Of a stretch of DNA of 38,149 nucleotides, positions 8,991-17,613 are shown piece by piece. The stretch is from positions 1 to 38,149 of the forward strand of contig CAMYMR010000039.1 in the NCBI GenBank assembly GCA_947259285.1. Direction: 5' to 3'. The number at the start of each line of letters is the position of its first letter. The stretch's first letter is position 1. The position numbers were made by a program, and so were the translations under genes. The notes under the pieces are model-generated. The model saw only the letters and a program-made list of their open reading frames with translations, had not been told where the DNA came from and made no database searches. The stretch is from an uncultured Woeseiaceae bacterium (GTDB lineage Bacteria; Pseudomonadota; Gammaproteobacteria; Steroidobacterales; Woeseiaceae).

Positions 8991-10313
8991 ATGAGCTCGC
9001 TACTGATCACCAATGGCCATCTAGTGACCCTCGATAAAGAAGATCGCTTTATCCAGGGCGGCAGCATCTACGTCGTCGGTGATCAGATCATGGATATCGG
9101 GGACTTCGCCCCGGGCACCTATCAAGCTGACCGAACGATCGACGCGCACGGCAAGCTCGTCATGCCGGGACTGATCAACGCTCATCACCATCTCTATTCG
9201 ACCTTCGCCCGCGGATTTACGCCGCCCGGCCCACCGGCAACAAATTTCGAGGAAAACCTCAGAAACCTGTGGTGGAAACTGGACGCCGCACTTGATACCG
9301 ACGACGTGTATTTCTCCGCTTTGCTGGCCATCATGCATGCGGCTCGGGCCGGATGCACAACCATCATCGATCATCACGCCTCGCCGTCGTGTTGGGAGGG
9401 AAGCCTGGATCAGGTCGAGCGTGCGTTCCGGGATGTCGGTTTGAGCGGCTGCCTCTGTTACGAGGTCTCCGATCGAAACGTGGCAGGGGAAGGTATCGAG
9501 GAGAACGAACGCTACATCCGCAAATGCCGTGACTCGGACGACAAGCAGATGGCGGGCATGTTCGGTCTGCACGCGCTGATGACGCTGGGTACCCGGACAC
9601 TCGATCGCTGCGCCGATATCGGTAATGCACTCGACGCAGGATTTCACGTGCACGCGGCCGAAGACGAAATCGACGTCAAGATCACAATGGACCGCTATGG
9701 ACGACGCATCATGGACCGGTTCCTGGACTTCGCCATTCCCGGCCCCAAGACGATATTCGTGCATGGGGTCCATTTCGGCCGCCGCGAGCTGGACCTGCTG
9801 CACTCCACCGACTCCATGCTCGTCAACGCCCCGGAATCGAACATGAACAACGGGCTCAGCGTTGCGCCGATCCTGGACATGCTCAAACACGGCGTCACCG
9901 TCGGTGTCGGTACCGACGGCATGTCCTCGCACCTGATATCCCAGGCGCGCGCCATGTATCTGCACCAGCGCACCTATCACCGCGATCCAACGGTGGCGTT
10001 CTCCGAGGCCTGCGAGATTCTCCTGAAAAACAACCGCAGCATCTGCGACCGCCTGTTCGAGGAGCCCCGCGGCGTTCTTGCCGGTGGTCACCTCGCCGAC
10101 ATCATCGTTTCAGACTACGTGCCGTTCACACCATTGAATGCGGAGACATTCTACGGACACCTGCTGTTCGGACTGAGCTTTGCCCGGGTTCATACGACGA
10201 TCGCGCGAGGTCGGGTGATCGTCGAGGATGGCCAACTTGTGCACCTGGATGAGGATGAGATCCGTGCGCGTTGCGCCGAACGCGTACCTAGAATTTGGAA
10301 TAGAATTAAGTAA
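8991..10313 (+). CDS. ssnA: SsnA-type amidohydrolase / aminohydrolase
   Basis: 440 residues, matching the usual length of about 440. This is an amidohydrolase-superfamily metal enzyme related to guanine/cytosine deaminases and chlorohydrolases. Metal ligands are visible: NAHHHLYS near residues 62-69, HVHAAEDE near 219, HGVHF near 258 and GTDGMSS near 307. The start is 1 nt after the ygfK stop, and the ribosome site GAGGAA lies in the last codons of ygfK, so the two are translationally coupled. The ygfK-ssnA-ygfM-xdhD order equals that of E. coli. The likely role is deamination or hydrolysis of a heterocycle in the purine-type pathway; the substrate is not proven for the family. Confidence 0.92.
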   Translation: MSSLLITNGHLVTLDKEDRFIQGGSIYVVGDQIMDIGDFAPGTYQADRTIDAHGKLVMPGLINAHHHLYSTFARGFTPPGPPATNFEENLRNLWWKLDAALDTDDVYFSALLAIMHAARAGCTTIIDHHASPSCWEGSLDQVERAFRDVGLSGCLCYEVSDRNVAGEGIEENERYIRKCRDSDDKQMAGMFGLHALMTLGTRTLDRCADIGNALDAGFHVHAAEDEIDVKITMDRYGRRIMDRFLDFAIPGPKTIFVHGVHFGRRELDLLHSTDSMLVNAPESNMNNGLSVAPILDMLKHGVTVGVGTDGMSSHLISQARAMYLHQRTYHRDPTVAFSEACEILLKNNRSICDRLFEEPRGVLAGGHLADIIVSDYVPFTPLNAETFYGHLLFGLSFARVHTTIARGRVIVEDGQLVHLDEDEIRARCAERVPRIWNRIK

Positions 10314-10336
10314 TAAGTTATTGTAAAGGAAGGTTT

Positions 10337-11221
10337 TTGGTCAGCTACTGGAAACACTACCACACGCCCGAAACGGTCGAGGAAGCGATCGCCGCCTTGC
10401 GCGGATACGATGGCCGCGCTCGCGTCATCGGTGGTGGAACGGACCTGCTCGTGGAGACACGGCGAGGTCTGCGGCGGCCCTTCGAGGCCATCGTGGACGC
10501 GTCACGCATCGCCGGCCTGAATACCATCGAGCGGGACCCGCAGCACATTGTGATCGGCTGCGGCGTGACTCACACCCAGATCGTCAACGATCCGAATATC
10601 CAGCGTCACGGCGCCTGCCTGTCCGAAAGCTGCGGCGTCATCGGCGGGCCTCAGGTACGCAATGCAGGCACGCTCGCGGGCAACGTGGCCCACGCGCTGC
10701 CCGCGGGCGACGGCAGCATTGGCCTGCTGGCACTGGCTGGTGAAGTCGAAATCACCAGCACCGCCGGTCGTCGCTGGGTGGCGGCCAAAGACACCTTCGT
10801 TGGCCCGGGCAAGAGTGTGATCGACCGGCACCGGGAGGTGCTGACACGCTTACGCTTCAAGCCCACCGGAACAGGCGAAGGGTCGGCGTTTCATCGCGTG
10901 ATGCGGCCGCAGGGCCTTTGCTTGCCCATCATATCGATGGCGGCACGACTGACTGTCGATGGCGACCGCATCGTGGCGGCAAACGTCAGCATGGGACCAG
11001 TCGGCCCCGTTCCGTGGTTTGCCGAACCAGTGGCGCAGGCGCTGATCGGCGGGCCCGCAACGGATGCGCAATACGAAAAAGCAGTCGACGTCGCGCTTTC
11101 GAACGTTACGCTGCGAACCAGCAAGTACCGAGCCACCGAGGAATACCGCAGGACGATGGTCCGGACCTATCTCCCGATCATCCTGGCCACGGCCGCCGAA
11201 CGCGCCGGAGCAAAGCGATGA
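10337..11221 (+). CDS. ygfM: FAD-binding subunit of molybdenum hydroxylase (YgfM/CoxM type)
   Basis: 294 residues. It carries the FAD subunit of a xanthine-dehydrogenase-type enzyme and passes electrons from the Fe-S clusters to the acceptor. Two FAD-binding signatures are visible: RVIGGGTDLL near residues 30-40 and GGPQVRNAGTLAGN near 103-116, followed by ALPAGD. The C-terminal CO-dehydrogenase flavoprotein domain is present. Start: TTG at 10337, placed behind AAGGAAGG (10327-10333); no in-frame ATG fits the family start. Its stop overlaps the next start by 4 nt (ATGA at 11218-11221), so it is coupled to the Fe-S subunit. Confidence 0.92.
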   Translation: MVSYWKHYHTPETVEEAIAALRGYDGRARVIGGGTDLLVETRRGLRRPFEAIVDASRIAGLNTIERDPQHIVIGCGVTHTQIVNDPNIQRHGACLSESCGVIGGPQVRNAGTLAGNVAHALPAGDGSIGLLALAGEVEITSTAGRRWVAAKDTFVGPGKSVIDRHREVLTRLRFKPTGTGEGSAFHRVMRPQGLCLPIISMAARLTVDGDRIVAANVSMGPVGPVPWFAEPVAQALIGGPATDAQYEKAVDVALSNVTLRTSKYRATEEYRRTMVRTYLPIILATAAERAGAKR

Positions 11222-11832
11222 GCAGGCTGAAGATGACGGTAAATGGCGTTGCGATCGACATCGACGTACCGGAATCGCGGTACCTGTCGGAGGTACTGCG
11301 CGAGGATCTGCGGCTGACCGGGACCAAGATCGGGTGTGCCGAGGCTGAGTGCGGTATCTGCACGGTACTGGTGGATGGCATTGCGGTCGTCAGCTGCGTC
11401 TTCCCCGCATTCAAGGCGCAGGGCGCGAGGGTGGAGACCATCGAAGGGCTGTCAAACAACGGAAGACTGCATGCATTGCAGCAGGCATTCCTGGATCACG
11501 GCGCAGTGCAATGCGGTATCTGCACACCCGGTTTAATAATGACTGCCAAGGGGCTGTTGGACACCAAGAATGCGGCGGGCGAAGCGGTGACCGAGAACGA
11601 TATCCGGACTGCGCTTAAAGATTCGTACTGCCGCTGTACGGGCTATCAGAGTGTGATCAATGCAGTTCTCCAGGCGTCTGGTGAAGAGGTTGCACCGTAT
11701 ATTCCGGAAACCGGAACGCCCGGCACGGCTGTCGGCAAGCCGCGACCCAACCCGAATGCGTGCCCCATGCCCGGATACTTTCAATCGACACCGCGGCTGC
11801 GAAGCGCCTCGACGGCGTGCACGCAGTGCTGA
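11218..11832 (+). CDS. xdhD: [2Fe-2S] portion of molybdenum hydroxylase, 5' part of a broken xdhD-like fusion
   Basis: 204 residues as read. Residues 1-160 hold both [2Fe-2S] clusters: ferredoxin-like C40, C45, C48, C60 and the helical-domain C99, C102, C138, C140. After a linker, the frame enters what is normally the N-terminus of the Mo-cofactor domain (AVGKPRPNPNA, residues 175-181). At about 11758 homology stops, and the remaining 23 residues are unrelated read-through to TGA 11830. The next part of the Mo domain continues in another frame from 11760. E. coli XdhD is one polypeptide with this order, so I read 11218-13919 as one gene interrupted by a deletion of about 80 nt (not a multiple of 3). 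In E. coli XdhD the cluster cysteines are lost; here they are all present. A natural split into two subunits is the alternative, but the second part then lacks its first strand and a ribosome site. Confidence 0.8.
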   Translation: MSRLKMTVNGVAIDIDVPESRYLSEVLREDLRLTGTKIGCAEAECGICTVLVDGIAVVSCVFPAFKAQGARVETIEGLSNNGRLHALQQAFLDHGAVQCGICTPGLIMTAKGLLDTKNAAGEAVTENDIRTALKDSYCRCTGYQSVINAVLQASGEEVAPYIPETGTPGTAVGKPRPNPNACPMPGYFQSTPRLRSASTACTQC

Positions 11833-13919
11833 CGCACGAGGATATTCCCGGCCGCAATGCACACGGCGTAGTGAGCGTCGACTGGCCCGTGCTATGCGGT
11901 CGCAAAGTTCGCTACGTGGGCGATGCGATCGCGATCGTGGCGGCGGACAGCGATGAAATCGCGGCGGCAGCACTGCAGCTGATCGACGTCCGGTACGAGG
12001 AACTCCCGGCGGTCACCGACGCCATCGACGCCCTGAAACCCGACGCGACGCTCGTTCACGAGGAACGTCCGGACGGCAACCTCCTGAAGCACATCAAGGT
12101 CAGGAGAGGCGATCTCGATCGCGGCTTCGCCAACGCCGACGTGATTGTCGATCAAACCTACAGGACGCCCACGACGGAACATTTGTTCCTCGAGCCCGAA
12201 TGTTCGATCGCCGTGCCCGCCGACTACGATCCGGCGAACTTCGGCGGCCGCCGCGATGGCCACGCGGTACGAGGCGACACAGCGAAACACGACAAGACGA
12301 CGATTTACGTCGGCAGCCAGATTCCCTACTCGGACAGGGACCAGGTTGCCGCCACGCTGGGCGTCGCACCCGATGCGGTACGGGTCGTGGCCACGCTCAT
12401 GGGCGGAGGATTCGGCGGTAAAGAGGACATCGCGGGGCAGATCCACGCGGCGTTGCTGGCCGAGGCAACTCAGCAACCCGTCAAGATGCTGTACTCACGA
12501 CAGGAAAGCCTTATGGTGCATCCGAAGCGGCATGCCACCGTCATTCGCATGCGTACCGGCGCCACACGCGAGGGCAAACTGACGGCCCTGGAGGCAACCC
12601 TGTACGGTGATGGCGGTGCCTACGCCAGTCTGAGTGAAAAGGTGCTGACCCGCGCCACGACCCACGCGACCGGGCCATATGAGGTACCCAACGCCAAGGT
12701 CGACTGTTTTGCCATGTACACCAACAACGTTCCGTGCGGCGCATTTCGGGGTTTCGGCGTCACGCAGAGCTGCTTCGCGGTGGAGAGCAACATGGATATG
12801 CTGGCCGAAAAGCTCGAACTCGATGCGATTGAATTTCGTCGCATGAACGCGCTCGATGTCGGATCGGAGACCGCGACCGGTCAGGTCATGCGGGAAAGCG
12901 TTGGCCTTAATGCCTGTATCGATAAAGTCGATCACGACATGCGCAGCGGGGATTTCCGCTGGAGCTGGGCCGAAGGGCATCGACAATTCGCGTGGGGCCT
13001 GGCCCTGGGTTACAAGAATACCGGCCTTGGCGGCGGCGCGCCGGACAAGGCGACGGCCGAAGTCGAGGCCTGGCAGGATTCGGAAAGCGGACTGATGGCC
13101 GAGGTGAGAATCTCCTCGGCGGAAATGGGCCAGGGCCTGCCGGGCGTGCTCGCGGTTTGTGCGGCAGAAGAACTGGGCATCCCGCCGGAGCGGGTGAACG
13201 TTCTATTGGGCGACACCGATTACTGTCCGGATGGCGGACCGACGACAGCCAGCCGCCAAACTTATGTCAGCGGCAATGCGGTGCGTCTCGCCGCCAGACG
13301 CGTGGCGGAGCAACTGCCGACGACGGATTCTCCGCTGAGAATCAAGGCACAGCACGAATACTGGGCACCGAAAACGATGCCACTTGGTAAGGGCGGAGAC
13401 ATGCATGTGGCATTCGGCTTCTGCGCGCAAGCAGCGCTCTGCGAGATAGACATGCATACCGGCGAGGTCAGCGTTCAGAAGATCATCGCCGCGCACGATG
13501 TTGGCCGCGCCATTAACCCGCTGACACTCGAGGGGCAAATCGAAGGCGGCATCGTGATGTGCATCGGCTACACGCTGAGCGAACACTACATCCAGGAAGA
13601 CGGAAAACCTTGGACGACGGTGATGGCTCGCTACAAGGCACCGAGCATCACGCACGCGCCCCGGATTATTTCTCATATTGTTGAGCACAGCACTTCTACC
13701 GGCCCGTTTGGCGCGAAAGGCGTGGGCGAACTGCCGAGTATCCCGACCAGCCCGGCCATCACCAATGCGATCTATCGCGCTACCGGCGTACGAGTCCGCA
13801 GCCTGCCAGTGGACCAGGATGAATTGCTACGAGCGATCAAAAAGGGCGCCACCGATATCGAGCTCGCCTGGGGCGACCGGAAGCCCATCCCCAACATTGA
13901 TCTCGGAGGGGAACAGTGA
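11760..13919 (+). CDS. xdhD: Molybdopterin-binding portion of molybdenum hydroxylase, 3' part of the broken xdhD-like gene
   Basis: 719 residues if begun at GTG 11760, which has no ribosome site. It starts abruptly at PHARILSID, about 25 residues into the a/b hammerhead domain. Core features are intact: MGGGFGGKEDI (cofactor-binding), GAFRGFG with the substrate-site arginine, DGGPTTASRQTY, AAHDVGRAINP, and the catalytic glutamate in GAKGVGELP near the C-terminus. Around 13300-13330 the usual stretch of about 55-60 residues between the NAVRLAAR helix and the Y.AP segment is nearly absent. Known role of the family: hydroxylation of purine-like rings. The 4-nt overlap with the next gene (GTG 13916/TGA 13919) keeps it in the operon. 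Activity is doubtful unless the junction is an assembly error. Confidence 0.82.
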   Translation: MPHARILSIDTAAAKRLDGVHAVLTHEDIPGRNAHGVVSVDWPVLCGRKVRYVGDAIAIVAADSDEIAAAALQLIDVRYEELPAVTDAIDALKPDATLVHEERPDGNLLKHIKVRRGDLDRGFANADVIVDQTYRTPTTEHLFLEPECSIAVPADYDPANFGGRRDGHAVRGDTAKHDKTTIYVGSQIPYSDRDQVAATLGVAPDAVRVVATLMGGGFGGKEDIAGQIHAALLAEATQQPVKMLYSRQESLMVHPKRHATVIRMRTGATREGKLTALEATLYGDGGAYASLSEKVLTRATTHATGPYEVPNAKVDCFAMYTNNVPCGAFRGFGVTQSCFAVESNMDMLAEKLELDAIEFRRMNALDVGSETATGQVMRESVGLNACIDKVDHDMRSGDFRWSWAEGHRQFAWGLALGYKNTGLGGGAPDKATAEVEAWQDSESGLMAEVRISSAEMGQGLPGVLAVCAAEELGIPPERVNVLLGDTDYCPDGGPTTASRQTYVSGNAVRLAARRVAEQLPTTDSPLRIKAQHEYWAPKTMPLGKGGDMHVAFGFCAQAALCEIDMHTGEVSVQKIIAAHDVGRAINPLTLEGQIEGGIVMCIGYTLSEHYIQEDGKPWTTVMARYKAPSITHAPRIISHIVEHSTSTGPFGAKGVGELPSIPTSPAITNAIYRATGVRVRSLPVDQDELLRAIKKGATDIELAWGDRKPIPNIDLGGEQ

Positions 13920-15385
13920 ACCTGATACCCGAAATTCGCGAAGAAGTACGGCGAAAGAGCATCAAACGCGCCCGCGCGCAACGGATTCTCTTGCCGACGT
14001 TCGCGCAACTCAAGGACCCGACATTGGCGCCGGATGGGATCAAATCCCGGTTGAAAGAGGTCGGTCTCTGGGACATCGACCCGGCCAACCTTTTCCGCAT
14101 AACATGGAAGAACGAACCTGTCGAACACGGCGGCGGATTCGGAGAAGGCAACTGGATCGAGTTCCCACCCACTCTGACCGGTATCGACGCCACTATTGTC
14201 GGTATCGTCGGCCAGTGGTTTCCGACGGGCGCTCACAAAGTCGGGGCAGCCTACGGCTGCCTGGTGCCACGCCTCGTGACCGGGGCGTTCGACCCCGATA
14301 CGCAGAAGGCCGTATGGCCGTCCACCGGCAATTATTGCCGAGGCGGTGCTTATGACTGCGCCCTGCTCTCCTGCCCGGCCGTCGCCATTCTGCCCGAGGG
14401 CATGAGCCGAGAGCGCTTCGAATGGCTGCGCGCGATCGGCACCGATGAAATCATCGCCACGCCCGGTACCGAGTCGAACGTCAAGGAGATCTACGACCGC
14501 TGCTGGGCGCTCCGCAAAGAGCGCGGCGACGCTGTCGTCGTTTTCAACCAGTTCGAGGAATTCGGCAACGCCATCTGGCACTACCAGATGACCGGTTCGA
14601 TCATCGAGGAAATATTCCAGAATCACTACTCGACCGGGCGACGCCTTTCGGGCTACGTCAGTGCGACGGGTTCTGCCGGGACGATAGCGGCGGGCGACTA
14701 CCTTCGTACCCGGTATCCGGACATTCGCGTGGTTGCGACCGAAGCTTTGCAGTGCCCGACACTCCTGCAGTTCGGATTCGGTGAGCACCGGATAGAAGGC
14801 ATCGGCGACAAGCACGTCCCGTGGATTCACAACGTGCGCAATACCAATCTCGTGGCCGCCGTCGATGACGAGCAGACCATGCAGCTCATGCGCCTGTTCA
14901 GTGAGGACGACGGGCACGCCTGCCTTCGCCGCGAGGGCGTCGACGAGGACCTGTTGCAGAACCTGAGTGAGATTGGCATTTCCGGCCTTTGTAACCTCGT
15001 TGCCAGCATCAAGGCCGCACGTTATTACGATATGGATAGTCGCGATGTGATCTTCACGCCGATCACAGACTCGATGGAGCTGTATGCGTCACGCAGACAG
15101 GAAATGAAGGACGCGCACGGTCCGTACAACGCTCACCTGGCAGACCAGCACTACGGCCGCTACCTGCTGGGGACCACGGCGGACAACGTCCGCGAACTCA
15201 CCTATGCCGACCAGAAAGCGCTGCACAACTTCAAGTACTTCACGTGGGTGGAACAACAGGGACGTACATCCGATGAATTGCGGCAGCTCTGGGATGCTGA
15301 CTACTGGAAGGCGGTTTTCTCGCAGGACGTTGTGGACGAGTGGGACCGTCTGATCGATGCGTTCAACAACGATGGAGACATCTGA
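13916..15385 (+). CDS. PLP-dependent lyase/thiolase-like enzyme (cysteine-synthase fold)
   Basis: 489 residues, fold-type II PLP enzyme. The Schiff-base lysine is K108 in FPTGAHKVGAAYG. A substrate loop reads STGNYCRGGA, and the phosphate-cupping loop is ATGSAGT near residue 252. It occupies the position expected for E. coli ygeX (diaminopropionate ammonia-lyase, about 400 residues) but does not resemble YgeX. It is longer, the lysine sits in TGAHK, and the C-terminal region rich in aromatic residues (HYGRYLLGTTADN) is not found in YgeX. Start: GTG 13916 behind GGAGGGG, overlapping the xdhD stop. The stop overlaps the ygeY start by 1 nt. Inferred role: breaking down the amino acid released by the pathway. 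Confidence 0.85.
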   Translation: MNLIPEIREEVRRKSIKRARAQRILLPTFAQLKDPTLAPDGIKSRLKEVGLWDIDPANLFRITWKNEPVEHGGGFGEGNWIEFPPTLTGIDATIVGIVGQWFPTGAHKVGAAYGCLVPRLVTGAFDPDTQKAVWPSTGNYCRGGAYDCALLSCPAVAILPEGMSRERFEWLRAIGTDEIIATPGTESNVKEIYDRCWALRKERGDAVVVFNQFEEFGNAIWHYQMTGSIIEEIFQNHYSTGRRLSGYVSATGSAGTIAAGDYLRTRYPDIRVVATEALQCPTLLQFGFGEHRIEGIGDKHVPWIHNVRNTNLVAAVDDEQTMQLMRLFSEDDGHACLRREGVDEDLLQNLSEIGISGLCNLVASIKAARYYDMDSRDVIFTPITDSMELYASRRQEMKDAHGPYNAHLADQHYGRYLLGTTADNVRELTYADQKALHNFKYFTWVEQQGRTSDELRQLWDADYWKAVFSQDVVDEWDRLIDAFNNDGDI

Positions 15386-16578
15386 TGAGCAGCACTTATT
15401 ACGAGCAGGCAATGGGTGTCAAAGCCGACCTCGTCAATTTCATGCAGGACATCATTCGCATACCGTCATTAAGCTCGGACGAAGGCGCCGTCGTGGATCG
15501 CATCCGCGAAGAAATGCTGAAGATTGGCTATGACGAGATCACGGTCGATCCAATGGGCAACATTCTCGGCCGCATTGGATCCGGGCCTCGCATTATCGCG
15601 TTCGACGGCCATTGCGACATCGTCGACGTGGGCGATCCGGATCTGTGGGAGCGTGACCCGTATTCGGCGGAAATCGAAGATGGCATCCTCTACGGGCGTG
15701 GTGCGAGCGACATGAAAGGCGGTGTTGCGTCCAGCGTCTACGCCGGCGCGTTGCTGAAGAAACGTGGCGTGCCCGATAACGTGACCTTCTATGCCACCGC
15801 GACTATTCAGGAAGAAGACTGTGACGGGCTTTGCTGGCAGTACATCATCAACGAAGGCGGCCTGCGCCCCGAGCTCGTCGTTATAACCGAACCCACCAGC
15901 CTCCGCATTTACCGCGGCCATCGTGGGCGCATGGAGATGGAGGTGCATACATCCGGCATTTCCTGTCATGGCTCCGCGCCCGAGCGCGGCGACAACGCTG
16001 TTTACAAGATGGCCGGCATCATCGCCGATATCGAGAAACTCAATGAACGACTCGCGCCGCGCGATCCGCTCGGCAAGGGCACGGTGACGATCAGTGAGAT
16101 TCGCTCGACCTCTCCGAGCCTCTGTGCCGTCGCGGATGGCTGCACGATACACCTCGATCGAAGGCTGACGATTGGTGAGACCGAAGACACCTCGGTTGCC
16201 GAGATCGAGGCGCTGCCGTCGGTCAAGGCCGCCAACGCGACCGTCACCGTGCTGGAATATGAGGTGCCAAGCTACACCGGTCTCAGGTACCCGACTCGCA
16301 AGTACTACCCGACGTGGGAGACCAAGGAAGACGAGCCACCCGTGATAGCCGCAATGGCCGCCTTTAGAAAGACCTTCAACAAGGCGCCGGAGATCGGATA
16401 CTGGACGTTCAGCACCAATGGCGTCGCCACGGCCGGAATGCATCACATTCCAACGATCGGCTTTGGTCCGGGCCACGAACGCTTTGCTCATGCGCCAAAC
16501 GAGCAAACCGAAATAGAGCACCTGGTCAGCGCAACCGCGTTCTATTCAGCGCTGGTCGATGAATTCGCCAGGGAATGA
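15385..16578 (+). CDS. ygeY: YgeY-type M20 family metallopeptidase/deacylase
   Basis: 397 residues (E. coli YgeY about 403). Zinc-dependent hydrolase of the M20/ArgE/DapE group. Metal and catalytic motifs are in place: FDGHCDIVDVGD near 72-83, GRGASDMKGG near 110-119, QEEDCDG near 148-154, EPT near 175 and a C-terminal FGPGHERFAHAPNE with the last histidine ligand. Start ATG 15385 overlaps the upstream stop (TGATG), with GGAG just before. In current models of the E. coli-type purine pathway this enzyme removes a ureido/carbamoyl group from an intermediate; that comes from the family literature, not from the sequence. Confidence 0.92.
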   Translation: MSSTYYEQAMGVKADLVNFMQDIIRIPSLSSDEGAVVDRIREEMLKIGYDEITVDPMGNILGRIGSGPRIIAFDGHCDIVDVGDPDLWERDPYSAEIEDGILYGRGASDMKGGVASSVYAGALLKKRGVPDNVTFYATATIQEEDCDGLCWQYIINEGGLRPELVVITEPTSLRIYRGHRGRMEMEVHTSGISCHGSAPERGDNAVYKMAGIIADIEKLNERLAPRDPLGKGTVTISEIRSTSPSLCAVADGCTIHLDRRLTIGETEDTSVAEIEALPSVKAANATVTVLEYEVPSYTGLRYPTRKYYPTWETKEDEPPVIAAMAAFRKTFNKAPEIGYWTFSTNGVATAGMHHIPTIGFGPGHERFAHAPNEQTEIEHLVSATAFYSALVDEFARE

Positions 16579-16597
16579 TTACAGGAGACCCATCAAA

Positions 16598-17599
16598 GTG
16601 ACTCGCACAGCAAAACCGGTTCCTGACCATATGAAAGGCCGCGACTGGCTAATGACACAGGACTGGTCGGATCAGGAGATTGAACTGGCACTCGAGACGG
16701 CAGATCAGTTGAAGGACGAATTCAAGGCCGGAGTGCCCACGCTGCACCTCGCGCACAAGACGGCCTTCCTCATCTTCTTCGACAAATCGACGCGCACGCG
16801 TAATTCGTTCGAGGCGGGAATGACACAGCTGGGCGGCCACGCGCATTTCATCGATGCGGAGACATCCCAAATCGCGCACGGCGAAAGCCCCAAGGACATG
16901 GGCACCATTCTCTCCAGCTACGGGCACGGCATCATGATTCGACATGACCTGGTGCCGGGCGAAGGACAGAGTTACATGCGCGAGGTTGCGCGCCATGCGT
17001 CGGTGCCGGTCGTCAACATGCAGTGCGACGTAGACCACCCCTGCCAGAACCTAGCTGACTTAATGACGATTCGAGAAGAATATGGTAAGGACCTGAACAA
17101 TATAAAAATTGCTGTGTCCTGGGCCTATGCACCCAGCTACGTCAAACCGATGTCGGTCCCGCAGGGCCTGATCATGCTGATGACGCGTTTCGGCATGAAC
17201 GTGACGCTGGCCCACCCGCCCGAGTATCAACTGATGGACGAGCCGTTGCGGCTTGCCCGCGAAAATGCCGAGCGGTCGGGCGGCAACTTCGAGGTGGTCG
17301 ACAATATGGAAGACGCCTTCGCCGACGCCGATATCGTTTATCCGAAAAGCTGGGGCGTTGAGTCTCTGTTCAGCAATCCGGAAGAAGCGATGCGAATTGC
17401 ACAACAGTATCGTCACTGGATTTGCGACGAGGCAATGATGGCGCGTGCCAAGGAGCGAGCCATTTACATGCACTGCCTGCCGGCGGATCGCGGCGCCGAA
17501 GTAACCGATGCTGTTATCGACGGCCCGCAATCACGCGTCTATCCGGAAGCCGAAAACCGCCTGCACACGGCGAAGGCCCTGATGGCACTGACAATGTAG
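16598..17599 (+). CDS. ygeW: YgeW-type carbamoyltransferase homologue
   Basis: 333 residues. Member of the aspartate/ornithine carbamoyltransferase superfamily. The carbamoyl-phosphate site STRTR is at residues 64-68, HPCQ at 147-150, and HCLP at 292-295. The second-substrate region differs from true ornithine transcarbamylase, as in YgeW. Start: GTG 16598 behind AGGAG (16583-16587); an upstream ATG at 16559 would run back into ygeY. Followed 14 nt later by carbamate kinase, an arrangement seen when a carbamoyltransferase runs backwards, phosphorolysing a ureido compound to carbamoyl phosphate for ATP synthesis. E. coli YgeW is about 396 residues, so this one has a shorter N-terminus. Confidence 0.92.
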   Translation: MTRTAKPVPDHMKGRDWLMTQDWSDQEIELALETADQLKDEFKAGVPTLHLAHKTAFLIFFDKSTRTRNSFEAGMTQLGGHAHFIDAETSQIAHGESPKDMGTILSSYGHGIMIRHDLVPGEGQSYMREVARHASVPVVNMQCDVDHPCQNLADLMTIREEYGKDLNNIKIAVSWAYAPSYVKPMSVPQGLIMLMTRFGMNVTLAHPPEYQLMDEPLRLARENAERSGGNFEVVDNMEDAFADADIVYPKSWGVESLFSNPEEAMRIAQQYRHWICDEAMMARAKERAIYMHCLPADRGAEVTDAVIDGPQSRVYPEAENRLHTAKALMALTM

Positions 17600-17613
17600 G
17601 GGCGGATACACAC

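Noticed and set aside
9021-10091. 356-aa minus-strand open frame
   Set aside because: Antisense to ssnA, whose metal-site motifs are unambiguous.
11740-11765. Programmed frameshift in xdhD
   Set aside because: No slippery heptamer or stimulating stem is seen, and residues are missing rather than just out of frame.
13772-14917. 381-aa minus-strand open frame
   Set aside because: Antisense to the PLP lyase and the xdhD 3' end, both with clear active-site motifs.
15469-16521. 350-aa minus-strand open frame
   Set aside because: Antisense to ygeY; high-GC codon bias opens this frame.
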